Made by a program: the position numbers and the translations under genes. The notes beneath the pieces are model-generated. The model did no database searches. It was not told where the DNA came from and saw nothing but the letters and a program-made list of their open reading frames with translations. Shown piece after piece: positions 12,723 through 24,031 of a stretch of DNA of 40,000 bases. Source of the DNA: Neocallimastix lanati (nom. inval.) (taxonomy: Eukaryota > Neocallimastigomycota > Neocallimastigomycetes > Neocallimastigales > Neocallimastigaceae); assembly GCA_016946835.1 (NCBI GenBank), contig JACVTC010000041.1:1230001-1270000 (forward strand). The letters run 5' to 3'. Each line of letters opens with the position of its first letter. Positions within the stretch are counted from its first letter, which is position 1.

Positions 12723-14575
12723 ATGGATGGGAGTGGATTTTTCAATGATTATTCAAATCCAAATTATAAAAAACAGTTTATGGAAAAGACATTAAGAGAA
12801 AGACAAGAAAGAAAAGATAAATTAAAACAAGAGAAAGAATTAAAGGAAAAAATCAAAAATGGTGAAATTATTTATAAATATTATAAACAATATAAAGTTA
12901 AAAAAGAAGCATTAAAAGAACTTGTTGAGAATTGGGAATCAAAAATTGGTTATATAAAAACAGATAATGATAAAACGGATAGTAAAGGAAAAACTATTAC
13001 TGTACCTCCTCAAAAACCAAAGCTACCTAAAAAAAAATATAACCCAGAAGAATTATTATGGATAGGAAGAGTATTTTGTTATTTATATAAAAATAATTGG
13101 TTTAAATCGGATGAAGATCTTCAACCTCATACTGTCATTTTAGCTAAAATTTATTGTGAAAATAATATATTACAAATTTTAAAAGATGTTAAACAAAAAC
13201 CTGAAATGTTAAATATATTAAAACAAATTTTATGGATTTCGATGAAAGTTATTGTTGCAAATTCTGAAATTGTTCCATATAGTGGACAAGAATTGATTTT
13301 TTCATTAAAATATATTGATGGAAAATATTATTCTAGTTTAGACGATAATAATTCCGTCTCAAATACCATTCATGAATATTTAAATGAACAAGGTTTCTAC
13401 CAAATGTTAAATGAAATACTTACTAAAAAAATGGAATTATTTGTAAATAATAAGACACCTACGAGATCTATCTCTCTTTGGTTTAATGCCATTATTCGTT
13501 GTGCTTTACTAACCGTGGAATATAATTTAAATACCATTGATTCCGGTATTCAAGAAGCTGTTCAAAATAGAATCATTCTTTTAATTATTAATATATTTAC
13601 TGTTCCTATTATTGGCAGCATACTCAGTGATCAAGGTATTAAAATGGTTGAGCAGTCTAAAGTTATTCCTAACGGTATTAAATTATTAAATGGAAATGAT
13701 CAATTGAGAAGAATTTTATTTAATATTTTAGAAGGGGAAAGAACTTTTTTCCTTATTGCAAATATTACTAAATTTATTGAAGTTCTTCATCTTATATCAG
13801 AGGATGATATAATTAAAGCCTCTTCTTATTCTTCTTCGAAAAATTTTTCACTTAATACAACAATAACAAATGATGATTTAATTTTACTTTTAACCTTTTT
13901 AGCACTTCATTGTCAAAAATTTATTCATGAAAAGAATACAGGAAGTTCTCTGGTTTATCATCCAATATTTAATTGGTATTCTGGTAAGAAAAAGGAAAAA
14001 ATTCCTCTAGATCTTTTTAAACAAGCTATTTCTCAAATAAGTTTTCTTTGGAGTGTTCCTTTCATGTTAATTATTTTTAAACCAGTTCTTAATTATAATT
14101 CTCATGCTCTCTCATCCTCAAAGAAAACAATGCTTTCTATCTATATTAAAGATATTTGTAATTTCTATCTTGCATTAGCAAAAATTATTGGTAATCAAAA
14201 AGATGAAATTTTTAATTCTATTGCTTACTTACCAAACCTTATTCCAATGTTTTGGTGTTTTATGAATGACATTGGCCCAAAAAAGAAATTAGAAATATTT
14301 ATTAATGCTGCTAAATTCCCTTCTCGTGAACCATTAATTTCTATACTTGAATTTTTCTGTAGATCATGTAGTCTTCTTTTCTTGTATGTAATATATTAAT
14401 TTTAAAATATTAAAAAAAAAAAAAAAAAAACTATTATTATAGTATAAATATCATACCAGTATATATATATATATATATATTATATTTTTATATTTGTAAA
14501 ATTATATAAAATCAATTAATTAATTAATTAGTTTTTTTATTTTTTATATTACCCTTTATTAATAAATATTAATCC

Positions 14576-14631
<56 letters not shown>

Positions 14632-15151
14632 ATTACAATTACAATTATTTTTTATATTATTAATAATATTATTATTTTTATTATTTATAATTTTATTAAT
14701 ATATTCAAATTACTATAATTTAAATTTCTTTAATAGAACTTTAGATGATCAAGAAATTTATGATTTACAAAAACCATTCTCATTAATTTCATTAAAACAA
14801 ATGTCACTCTTTTTAAATAATTTTTGTTTTCAAATGTATTGGCAAGAATCAGCAAAATCTCATAGAGAAATTTTAGAAGCAGCTCAACTTCTTTTAAATA
14901 TTTTATATGATAAAAATGATAGGTAAATTTCATATACTTTTATAATTTTAATAAATATTTTTGGAAAATCCGTATTTTATATAAACAATAAATGTATTAA
15001 TATTTTTAATTGTAAAATATATAAATAATCATTTTGATGAATTAATAAGTTGAATATAAATTTTTATATAGTTTTAATATTATCTTTATTATATTTATTA
15101 ATTACTTTAATACTTTGAAATATATTTTATTATTATTATCTATTAATATTA

Positions 15152-15185
<34 letters not shown>

Positions 15186-15529
15186 ATAATTATTATAATT
15201 ATATTATTTTTTTTTTAATATTATATTCATTAAAGACGACCATTTTCAAATGATATGGATTGGACTGTTAAAGAAATTAGACATTATACCTTTTTAGAAA
15301 ATATAAAAAAAAAGGATGAAGTCTCTTTGAGAATTTTAGAAAGTATGCCTCATGTTATACCATTTAAAATGTAAGAGGTTTATTTATTTTAGTAATAATA
15401 ATTATTATTATTGTAATTACTTATTATTAATAATTTATATTAATTATTAATTCTAATAAACATTATTATATAAAAATTATATTATTATTATTATTACTAA
15501 TACCATTACCATCAACTATTATAATTATA

Positions 15530-15605
<76 letters not shown>

Positions 15606-16754
15606 GTTATTATTATTATTATTATATGTTATTTTTATCGTAATTATTAATATGTTATCGTAATTATTAATATATTTATCAATTATTTTTAATTTACATA
15701 TATTATTTATAAAGTCGTGTTGAAATATTTAGAGAATATATTAAAGCAGATAAAGATTCTCTTGTTAAATTAAAAAAGAAAGAGTTTTCAATTCGAAGAA
15801 CAATGATTTTAGAAGATGGCTTTGAGCAACTTGGTCATCTAAATACCTTACAATTTAAACAAACTATTCGTATTAAATTTATTAGTGCTCATGGTTATGA
15901 AGAAGCTGGAATTGATCAAAATGGTGTATTCAAAGAATTTTTAGAAGAATTATGTAAAGCTGCTTTTGATCCTGCATTAAATCTATTTAAAACTACAACA
16001 GAAGGTTATTGTTCACCGAGTCCAACTTCCTATATTCAAGAGAATTATTTAGCTATCTTTGAATTTATTGGTAAAATTTTAGGTAAAGCACTCTATGAAG
16101 CCATCGTTATTGATTTTCCATTCGCTCAATTCTTTTATGCTAAACTTTTATCACGTTTTAATACATTGGATGATTTACCTTCATTGGATCCACAACTTTA
16201 TAAAAATTTAACATTTTTAAAACACTATGAAGGTAATTGTGAAGACTTAGGATTAACTTTTACGGTAGATCAAGATGTTTTTGGTAAAATTAGTTCAATT
16301 GATATTAAACCTGGAGGTTCTCATATTAATGTTACTAATGAAAATCGTTATCAGTATATTTATTTAGTAGCAGATTATATGTTAAATCAACAGTGTAAAG
16401 AACAAAATAGAGCATTTATTAAAGGTTTTAAATCAATTATTTCCGAAAAATGGTTACAAATGTTTTCACCAGCAGAGTTACAAAAGTACATATATATATA
16501 ATATAAATATTAACATTATTGTTTTTTATTATTTTGTTTGTTTTGTTTTATATTTATATTATTAATTTATATATTATATTATATATATATATATATTTGT
16601 ATATTTATTCATTTATTATAATCAATAATTATAATTATTTAAACAAAAAAACAAAAAAAACAAAAACAAAAAATTATAGATTAATTTCTGGTGAATCTGT
16701 AAATATTGGTAAGTTTATATAGTTTTTATTAAATACTATCAATTAAAGTTTATT

Positions 16755-16822
<68 letters not shown>

Positions 16823-17414
16823 AATTAATATTAATATTAAAATTTAAATTAACAATTTATTAATTTTATAATAAATAATTAACTAACGAAATATATATAA
16901 TAATAATACTAATAATAATCATTTAAAATTAGATATTAATGATTTAAGAAAATATGCTAAATATGAAGGTGGATACTTCGATCAACATAAAACTATTAGA
17001 AACCTTTGGAGCGTATTAGAAGGACTCTCTGAAAAAGAAAAGCAATTATTTTTAAAATTCACCACAAGTTGTTCAAAAGTAAATTTTAATTCTATTTATA
17101 AATATATATATTATATATTAATTTATAAATATATATTTAAATTTTATACACATATTTAATTTTTAAAAAAAATTTGTCTATTTATAAATATAAAGCCTCC
17201 TGTTGGAGGATTTGAATATTTAAATCCGCCTTTAACTATAAGATATGTACCAATGGATGATGACGGAAATGTTGAAATAAAACCGTTTGAAGCCTTCAAA
17301 TCTGTTTTCGGATTAGCAAAAGTATGTAATATATATATATATCTAATAAGCATAATAAAAAAATTTTATTATTATTATTATTATTGTTATTGTTATATTA
17401 AAAAATTATATTAA

Positions 17415-17449
<35 letters not shown>

Positions 17450-17994
17450 CATTATTAAAAATAAGGATACAACTCGTTTACCAACAGCGTCAACATGTTT
17501 CAAGTAAGAAAAGTTATAATAACATTTTTTATTATTAAAATTAATAATAATAATAAATGAATATTTATTAACTTTTTTTTTTTTTTTTTATTTATTCATT
17601 TATTTATTTAAATGAATTGTAGTTTATTAAAATTACCACCGTATCAAAAGAAATCTACTTTAAAAGAAAAATTAAGATATGCAGTATGTATAATTAGAAA
17701 ATAATTTATTATTATATTTTATATTAAAAATCTTATTTTTAATTATATTTATTTTATTTTATTTTTTATTTTATTTTATTCTATCTGTACTTCATATTTA
17801 TATTTCTACTAATAATTTTATTTTATTTTATTTTATTTTTATTAATTTATTTTTATTATTTATTATTTATTTAAATATTGTATATGATATATTTACACCT
17901 TTTTTTCTTCTTTTTTTTTTTTTTTTTTATACCTAAAATAATTACAATAATATCAATATAGATAAATGCTGGTGCTGGATTTGAATTATCTTAA
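12723..17994 (+). CDS. UBE3C: HECT-type E3 ubiquitin ligase, UBE3C/Hul5 family
   Basis: Ten exons join in phase to about 1061 aa (human UBE3C is 1083): 12723-14383, 14737-14922, 15236-15370, 15715-16485, 16680-16708, 16933-17078, 17196-17321, 17466-17503, 17623-17683, 17962-17994. The start ATG gives MDGSGFFNDYSN, then a charged helical segment and an IQ-like basic stretch (about residues 15-75), the usual UBE3C/Hul5 N-terminus. The HECT domain spans about residue 700 to the end. Visible hallmarks are GIDQNGVFKEFLEEL, FEFIGKILGKALYE, the catalytic-loop LPTASTCFNLLKLP with Cys near 1029, and the terminal GAGFELS. The enzyme takes ubiquitin on that Cys and extends chains on proteasome-bound or misfolded substrates. 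Exon 5 is only 29 nt. Introns carry ATT microsatellites (14579-14631, 15533-15602) and a poly(A)-(TA)n tract (16757-16820). Confidence 0.95.
15533..15602. repeat. ATT microsatellite in intron 3 of the HECT ligase gene
   Basis: Over twenty uninterrupted ATT units, followed by a shorter block after ATATGTT. Confidence 0.9.
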
Positions 17995-18357
17995 TTTATA
18001 TATAACAAAATAATTTTTTTTAATTATTTTACTAAAAAAATAAAATAAAATAAAAAATTTTTCCATAAATATATTAAATATAGCATAATTTTTGTTCATT
18101 AATTAATAAATTATTTTGATATTAATTAATCAATTAATATTAAATGCATTGTAAGTATAACTGTTAAGACTAGACTATAAGTTGATTTAAAAATATGAAT
18201 ATTATTTATAAAAGTAAAATAATAAATAATAATAATAATTATAATAAAATAACATAAAAGACTTAAAAAAAAAAAAAAAAAAACATATCAATTTATAATA
18301 TCTTTTTAATATGATTAATATTATTATTAAATTATTTAAAATAATATTTTATATTAA

Positions 18358-18403
<46 letters not shown>

Positions 18404-18634
18404 GGTTATTAGCATTAATAAAATTCTATTATTATTTTTTTTTTAAAAAGTACTGAAATAAATAAAAAAGAAGAAAAAAAAATGTAAATATATAAAAAAT
18501 AAAAAAAAGTAAATATATAAAGAATAAAAAAAAAAAATGTAAATATATAAATAAAAAAAAAAAAAAATTATTTTCATTTCCATTTAAAAATAAAAAAAGT
18601 CAATTATATAAATTTTAATAATATATTTAAAATA
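17995..18634. other. Intergenic DNA between the HECT gene and the LTR element
   Basis: 3' flank of the HECT ligase gene. Holds AAT repeats (18360-18403) and three loose tandem copies of an AAATGTAAATATATAAA-like unit interleaved with A-runs (18478-18567). No gene seen. Confidence 0.6.
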
Positions 18635-18830
18635 TGTTAGAATATGTGAAATGTATGAAATATAAGCTTAAAATGTATTGAAACATATTGTAATATAAAT
18701 AATGTATAAGCCACAATGTATTAATATAAAAGCATTTAATTTAGAATAATTAAATGCTAGTAACTCTCTATCATAAAATATATTAATAAAGTTGACATAA
18801 TTATAAACCATAAATTCATAACTCTTAACA
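18635..18830 (+). repeat. 5' LTR
   Basis: 196 bp, TGTTAG...CTTAACA. Contains a perfect 11-bp inverted repeat, AGCATTTAATT / AATTAAATGCT with a 6-nt loop, at 18731-18758, likely to fold in RNA. Only C18768 differs from the 3' LTR. Confidence 0.95.
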
Positions 18831-18845
18831 GATTAAGAGTCTCAT
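18831..18845 (+). other. Primer-binding site, complementary to the anticodon arm of tRNA-Lys(CUU)
   Basis: GATTAAGAGTCTCAT directly abuts the LTR. Its reverse complement ATGAGACTCTTAATC matches the anticodon arm of eukaryotic tRNA-Lys with anticodon CTT, not a tRNA 3' end. Priming would therefore use a tRNA fragment cut in or after the anticodon loop, as known for copia with initiator tRNA-Met. The match is to my knowledge of tRNA-Lys in other species. Confidence 0.7.
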
Positions 18846-19942
18846 CTGACTCTTAAAAAAATTCATAACAAAAGAATCTTTTGCCGGAAACAATATTATG
18901 TCAAAAATATATATATATATATATATATAATTGAATTTTAAATTATGATAAAGTTTGCTCATTATGTCAATTTTTAAGATGACTAATAAAACTGATAACT
19001 GATCAAAATGATCAAGACAGAAAAATTGAAGAAACGCGTAAAATATAAAACTGTTGATAAAAGAAGTTATTTCAGGATAAGTAAAATTCAAAAAAAAAAA
19101 AATAAAAATGTTTATTTAAAAAGAAAAAACACGTATAAACGTATATAAAAGAAAAATTATATATCTTCATACTAGAGATTCTTAATTGAAATTATAATTT
19201 GATATTTTAACAAATAAGCTTTTGACTATTGGTAATATAATATCTATACATGAAGGAATCTACTATGCGATGGACTATTTCCGCCCCATGAATATACAAA
19301 ACATATTATTTAAAGTATAGTTATTTTAACGCGTATTTATAAATATTAAACCCGTATATATAAATATAAACTACAATAATGGAGGAGTCTATATGTCAGA
19401 GACCTCATATAAAATAATTAATATATAATATCCCAAATATTCAAGGGAAATATAATAGAATGGTAATTCCTAGGGTACATTCTAATAATAATAATATTAT
19501 TAAACATAGCGTGAAATAGGTTTAAATAAAAAAAAATTACTTAATATAATCATAATACAAACCTTCGTGATGAAAGAAAATTCAAATATATAAAATCCTT
19601 TTTAGAAATTTGGATTTTAGGGGGAAAGTAGGCAAAATAAAATACAAATTATAAAAATATTAAAGAAAAGTCACTTAACTGATTCTTTGAGCTAATTATT
19701 TGAAAATAATATTTATCTTGAAATGAATAAAATAGCCTAATAGCGAAAATTAATAAAATTAACCTTTAAGAAAGAATTAACTGAAATAGTGAATATTAAT
19801 CAATTATGAAACAATTTATATTATTACTAATAAGTTTAAATAACTAGAATAATATAATTAATTATAAATACAATCAATTTTAATACCCCAAGATTATGAT
19901 TTATCAAATACACCAATATATAATTAACAATTTATTTTAATA

Positions 19943-20000
19943 GTTATCGCTAAAACTACAAAGCGAAAATATATAAAAGTTAACGCTAATCTATAAAGCG
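19943..20000 (+). other. Two tandem related hairpins inside the LTR element
   Basis: GTTATCGCTAAAACTACAA + AGCG (19943-19965) and GTTAACGCTAATCTATAA + AGCG (19979-20000) are diverged copies. Each pairs CGCT with AGCG around a 9-11-nt loop. The unit may be an RNA structure used in packaging or translation-independent function; the role is not known. Confidence 0.5.
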
Positions 20001-20437
20001 GATTATAATTGAAAGTGATGTAAAACCTAATATATAAGAGGTATTCACACAAATTGAGATGGTATAATATCACCCTTCAAGAGAAAGGTTTCCATCATAT
20101 ATAAATGGTATATTTAAATCATATAATTATTTTATATTAAAGATGACATAGATTCATCTAATATTTATTAAAGGTGTAAAAATATTAAATACTTAGTTTT
20201 AGAGGGAAATTATTAGATTATAAATATATTTAAGAAATTATTTTAGCAATATTTAAATTAAATTAAATAATTAATATAACATAAAAAATATTTTATTCAT
20301 GTAAAATTAGAGGTTAATTTAGGATAGAAATATATATAACAGTTTAATAATATCAAGTTAATAGTGTAAAATAGGATAATTTTATTTACACATATTCACC
20401 AGTAAACCAATTTATTCATTATTGAATAACTAGGTTT

Positions 20438-20446
20438 AAGGGGGAA
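20438..20446 (+). other. Polypurine tract
   Basis: AAGGGGGAA immediately before the TGTTAG of the 3' LTR; G-runs are otherwise very rare in this window. It is the expected plus-strand primer of reverse transcription. Confidence 0.85.
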
Positions 20447-20642
20447 TGTTAGAATATGTGAAATGTATGAAATATAAGCTTAAAATGTATTGAAACATAT
20501 TGTAATATAAATAATGTATAAGCCACAATGTATTAATATAAAAGCATTTAATTTAGAATAATTAAATGCTAGTAACTCTTTATCATAAAATATATTAATA
20601 AAGTTGACATAATTATAAACCATAAATTCATAACTCTTAACA
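20447..20642 (+). repeat. 3' LTR
   Basis: 196 bp, identical to the 5' LTR except T20580, and followed by the second copy of the AAATA target-site duplication. Confidence 0.95.
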
Positions 20643-20834
20643 AAATATAATATAATATTTGGATTATTTTAGTTTTTATTGTTTTTTTTTTTTTTTTTTT
20701 TTTTTTTTTGTCTAAAGAATTTATATATATATATATTATTATTAATATTACTACTTTAATTTTATATAAAGTTTCATTATTATTATACTCTCATCACCTT
20801 TTTTTAATTAAATATATTTATAAATAACATAATT

Positions 20835-20898
20835 GAAATGCAAGAGATATGGGGTGATTACTGAAAGAAAAAAAGGGTTGTAGTCTATATGCTGATGT

Positions 20899-20931
<33 letters not shown>

Positions 20932-21403
20932 GCCCCTATAAAATCCTCTTTTAAAACATTTTACATAAAGCTTATGATTGGGGTATCAAGAATGAAATGA
21001 CCTTTGAAATAATCAGTAAATGTTGTTAAACTAAAGAACTTAAGAACTTCATGCCTTCAAAAAATTATGAAAATCTTACATTTAAGTTTGGCATGAACCA
21101 TCTACCAAGCATTAAACAATATACTTATCTTGGAATATCTTTCAATGAAACAATGAGTTTAATTCAGTGCCAATCATTGCAAGATGAACAGTAAAAATAA
21201 ATTATACGGTTAACTCTTTCTTTAGATTTTTAATTTAACCAATAGGAAGTACCTTTCTACTTTAAAACTCTTAATCTAATTTCATTTGTCCTTAGTTCAG
21301 TTATTTATTATGCCCTATGCACCTTTATTAAGATCTAATAAAATGAATATTGAAAAAAGCTCAAACTACTTTTAGTCGAGCTATGTTGTGGAGTTATAGG
21401 GTC

Positions 21404-21444
<41 letters not shown>

Positions 21445-21497
21445 TCAATCCTACTATTTATAATATGTCTAAAGAACTATTTATACCTCCTATAGCT

Positions 21498-21544
<47 letters not shown>

Positions 21545-22141
21545 CAAACAAAAGCAATGATTCGATGCTTTAAAAAGTGAAAAAGAGTATTATTGTATTA
21601 TTTCTTATTTAGCAAAAAATATACCAACTCTTTCACATTATTCATGGACAAAGAAAGCACATAGATTAATAATACGTAAACACAATAATACGCTTTATGG
21701 AGAAATACGTAAGTTTTACTTTGAAAATGTTAATTATATATAAGTACTCCTGTGGTTAGATCAATTAAATACAAGAAGTTTAAATTCGGTTTTTAAAAAA
21801 AAAAAAAAAAAAAATTGTTCTATTGTATCACTAAAATATTAACAATTTTCTCTTAATTTTTTTTTTTTTTTTTTTTTTTTTTTGATTCAAATTTGATGAC
21901 AAACCTTATATATATAAAAGATTTTGATGATGATAATATTAGTTTTTACGTACTGTGTCTCCTTCTTGATGGAAATATAGTATATGAAATTCTTAAAGAT
22001 CGGTTCAGGGGAAAGAAGAAGGAATTTCAGTTAACCTTCGAGAGAATCTTCTATCCTGATTTCATATTTTGTAGGGAGCCTGTGGAATACTTTAATAATA
22101 TTATACCTATCGTAAGTACTAATTTTTACACCTTAAAATAA
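20835..22141 (+). pseudogene. LINE (non-LTR retrotransposon) reverse-transcriptase relic
   Basis: Fragments in shifting + frames follow the C-terminal half of a LINE RT in order. First comes SLYADV at 20882-20899, where the catalytic YADD has lost its second Asp. Then AYDWGIKNEMTFEIISKC (20971-21027), TYLGISFNETMS (21121-21156), AQTTFSRAMLWSYRV (21361-21403), NPTIYNMSKELFIPPIAS (21447-21500), HYSWTKKAHRLIIRKHNNTL (21639-21698), and a last open frame GFKFDDKP...FCREPVEYF to a stop at 22139-22141. Four long homopolymers interrupt the ancestral coding sequence: T30 at 20901, A37 at 21405, T43 at 21500 and T26 at 21858. Stops and frameshifts make it inactive. The A-run at 22397-22429 could be its poly(A) tail. 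It starts about 200 bp after the LTR element. Confidence 0.8.
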
Positions 22142-22391
22142 ATTTATATGCAATTACACCTATTATTATCAAAAGCGTCAACGTTGAAATAATAAATAAA
22201 AGAAGAAATTTCTAATACAGATTCAATGATAATTTTTATCCAAATGAAGTTATGCATTGATGAATAGGGAGAATTAGAAGCCATCTTATCATCGAAACTC
22301 ATAATGCAATTTTTTTTTTTTTTTAATATTAATTTAATAAAAATTTTATACATTTTAATTTCACATATACTTTTATAATAATAATAATAAA

Positions 22392-22431
<40 letters not shown>

Positions 22432-22704
22432 ATTTATAATTATAAAAAATAAGCTTTAAATTTTGTTTTTTGATAAATTATATAATTTTTTATTATTAAA
22501 AAATGTATTTATTTAATTTACATATATAAAATTTTTTGTGTTACATAAGAAATAAAATAAAATAAAATAAAATATTTAAAATATTTTTTTTTTTTTGTAC
22601 TTGGAATAAACTTTATTTAATAATATTTATTAAATACATATATATATATTAAAAAATACATGAAGATTTTTTACACTGATACTGAAAAACTACTTTGATA
22701 TTTT
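22142..22704. other. 3' flank of the LINE relic and spacer
   Basis: Moderate-GC sequence to about 22300, perhaps LINE 3' UTR, then poly(A) 22397-22429 and AT-rich DNA. A minus-strand open frame at 22144-22353 has no recognisable feature, and I do not treat it as a gene. Confidence 0.5.
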
Positions 22705-23105
22705 TCATATTAATATAAGAACAGAAGAGTGAATTTCTAACATTGAAATTGGTTGATTAATGTCCCAAGATTCCTGAGGAGAAGAGGAATTGTTTAGTAT
22801 TCTTCTACGATAATTTTCATAAAGACTATGGTTTGCTATATCAGAATTCCGGAATAAACTACTACTGACTTCTTGAAGACAAATACAAATTGAATTAAAA
22901 ATTGAATTAAAAAGAATATGTCCATTATGTTTGTCAGAGTTCCTTCTATTAATATTCCGGCTAATTCAGAAGTTAAAATAATTGATTAGGAATTAGCATA
23001 CATAAGACTATCAGAGATAGGAATAGTGGGATCAGAATAATACCTAGTTCTATTATAATTTATGCTGCTAAATGTACGAATTCTCGAAGTAATCTTCCCC
23101 AATTT
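22705..23105 (-). CDS. Unidentified gene fragment, two possible exons
   Basis: The minus strand carries a coding-like frame from about 23093 to 23002 (ITSRIRTFSSINYNRTRYYS then DPTIPISDSL). It joins in phase, across a possible 41-bp intron (GTATGC...AATTAG, 22961-23001), to 22960-22705 ending in TGA. The second part reads RNINRRNSDKHNGHILFN, later LYENYRRRILNNSSSPQESW and a terminal QPISMLEIHSSVLILI. Ser/Asn/Arg-rich with near-normal codon variety, so it looks like real protein sequence. No start codon or upstream exon is clear: the frame meets TAA just above 23105. Another coding-like block lies at 23299-23390. I do not recognise the product. It may be a decayed gene. Confidence 0.35.
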
Positions 23106-23298
23106 ATTATTTTAACAGGTATGGGTTTTGTAATCAAAAAATAGTATTCAAATAATCCAATTTATTAGTTTAGTTACCTTTTAGGATAAAATATCTTACC
23201 ATTTTATTATTATTTTTTATAACAATTTTATGAAAAGTTTCGTTACAATTTGATTTTTTTACTTTAGTATTTAGGAATTTCTATAGTCTACTTTAAGT

Positions 23299-23390
23299 TC
23301 ACGATTCAAAGCCATGATTGAAAATTAAAACAATTTTTTCATTGTCAGGACCAAAACGTCTCAGACATCTGTGTATAGTGGATATTTCAA
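23299..23390 (-). other. Short coding-like block
   Basis: Minus-strand frame EISTIHRCLRRFGPDNEKIV then LIFNHGFES, ending at TGA 23299-23301. It uses mixed codons unlike the surrounding A/T DNA. It could be an exon of the fragment at 22705-23105, but no phase-compatible splice pair joins them. Confidence 0.3.
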
Positions 23391-23903
23391 AATAAAAACT
23401 AAGATATTTTAATAAAAAATTATTAAAAAATAAAATAATTAGTAAATGAAGTAAAAAGAAATAAAATAAAAATAAAGTCTTGGCTTTGATCTTTCTTTTC
23501 GAGGTATTTTGTTTTATATGTATTTATATATTTCAGGTTTGCAACTTAACGGAAAAAAAAAAATCATATTGTTAGTGAATAGTTTTTATTATTATAGAAT
23601 TTTGTATAAAATTCAATTTTAATTTTTTATTGGTTCTCTATCAATATCTAAAATAATTTATAATACAATTATTGAAGAAAAAAAAATATTATTAAAAATA
23701 AATTATTTTTTATAAAAATGTTTAAAATACATTGAATATCAAAAGTATATTAAAAAAATTTAAAAAAAAAAGTACATGAGGTGGAATGAATTGGTTCCTA
23801 CAGAAATATAAAAAAGTACCATAATTACATACTAAAAGATACATGAATAAAAAATAATATTATTTCTTATTATTTCTTAAAATTGATTAATATATAATAT
23901 CAA
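23391..23903. other. AT-rich spacer
   Basis: No gene recognised. A small patch at 23478-23560 is slightly GC-richer, without a supportable frame. Confidence 0.5.
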
Positions 23904-24031
23904 TTACAAACAATTGCTATAAGCAATTGTATCAAAAACATTCATTAGGCAATTTTTAATTTTTACCATAACTCTCGTACCACCAGAATTAAGATTGTAT
24001 TCCCTAAGTGAATCCCATAGAGGATACATTC
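23904..24031 (-). other. Exon-like block with a strong splice acceptor
   Basis: On the minus strand a good acceptor (TTCCCCTCAG) at 24032 opens GMYPLWDSLREYNLNSGGTR and VMVKIKNCLMNVFDTIAYS, ending in TAA at 23904-23906. No upstream exon is visible within 300 bp. The plus strand also has an open frame through the same block, so strand and nature are uncertain. Confidence 0.3.

Larger units (their letters stand above)
18635..20642 (+). mobile_element. Complete non-autonomous LTR retrotransposon (2,008 bp)
   Basis: Two 196-bp LTRs (18635-18830 and 20447-20642), both TGTTAG...TTAACA, differ at one position (C18768/T20580). The element is flanked by a perfect 5-bp target-site duplication AAATA (18630-18634 and 20643-20647). 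A primer-binding site follows the 5' LTR and a purine tract AAGGGGGAA precedes the 3' LTR, fixing the + orientation. The 1,616-bp interior has stops in all frames and no recognisable gag, protease, integrase or RT, so it must depend on enzymes from another element (TRIM/LARD type). The interior is somewhat GC-richer than flanking DNA and contains repeated short hairpins. The near-identical LTRs imply recent insertion. The primer type points to a copia-like helper. Confidence 0.92.

Noticed and set aside
18825-19091. Minus-strand open frame across the primer-binding site
   Set aside because: Antisense to the element's leader, with Ile-Tyr repeats from a (TA)n tract; no domain.
22144-22353. Minus-strand frame containing MSFDDKMASNSPYSS
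   Set aside because: Mixed composition is suggestive, but there is no family resemblance, and it lies in probable LINE 3' flank; too weak to call.
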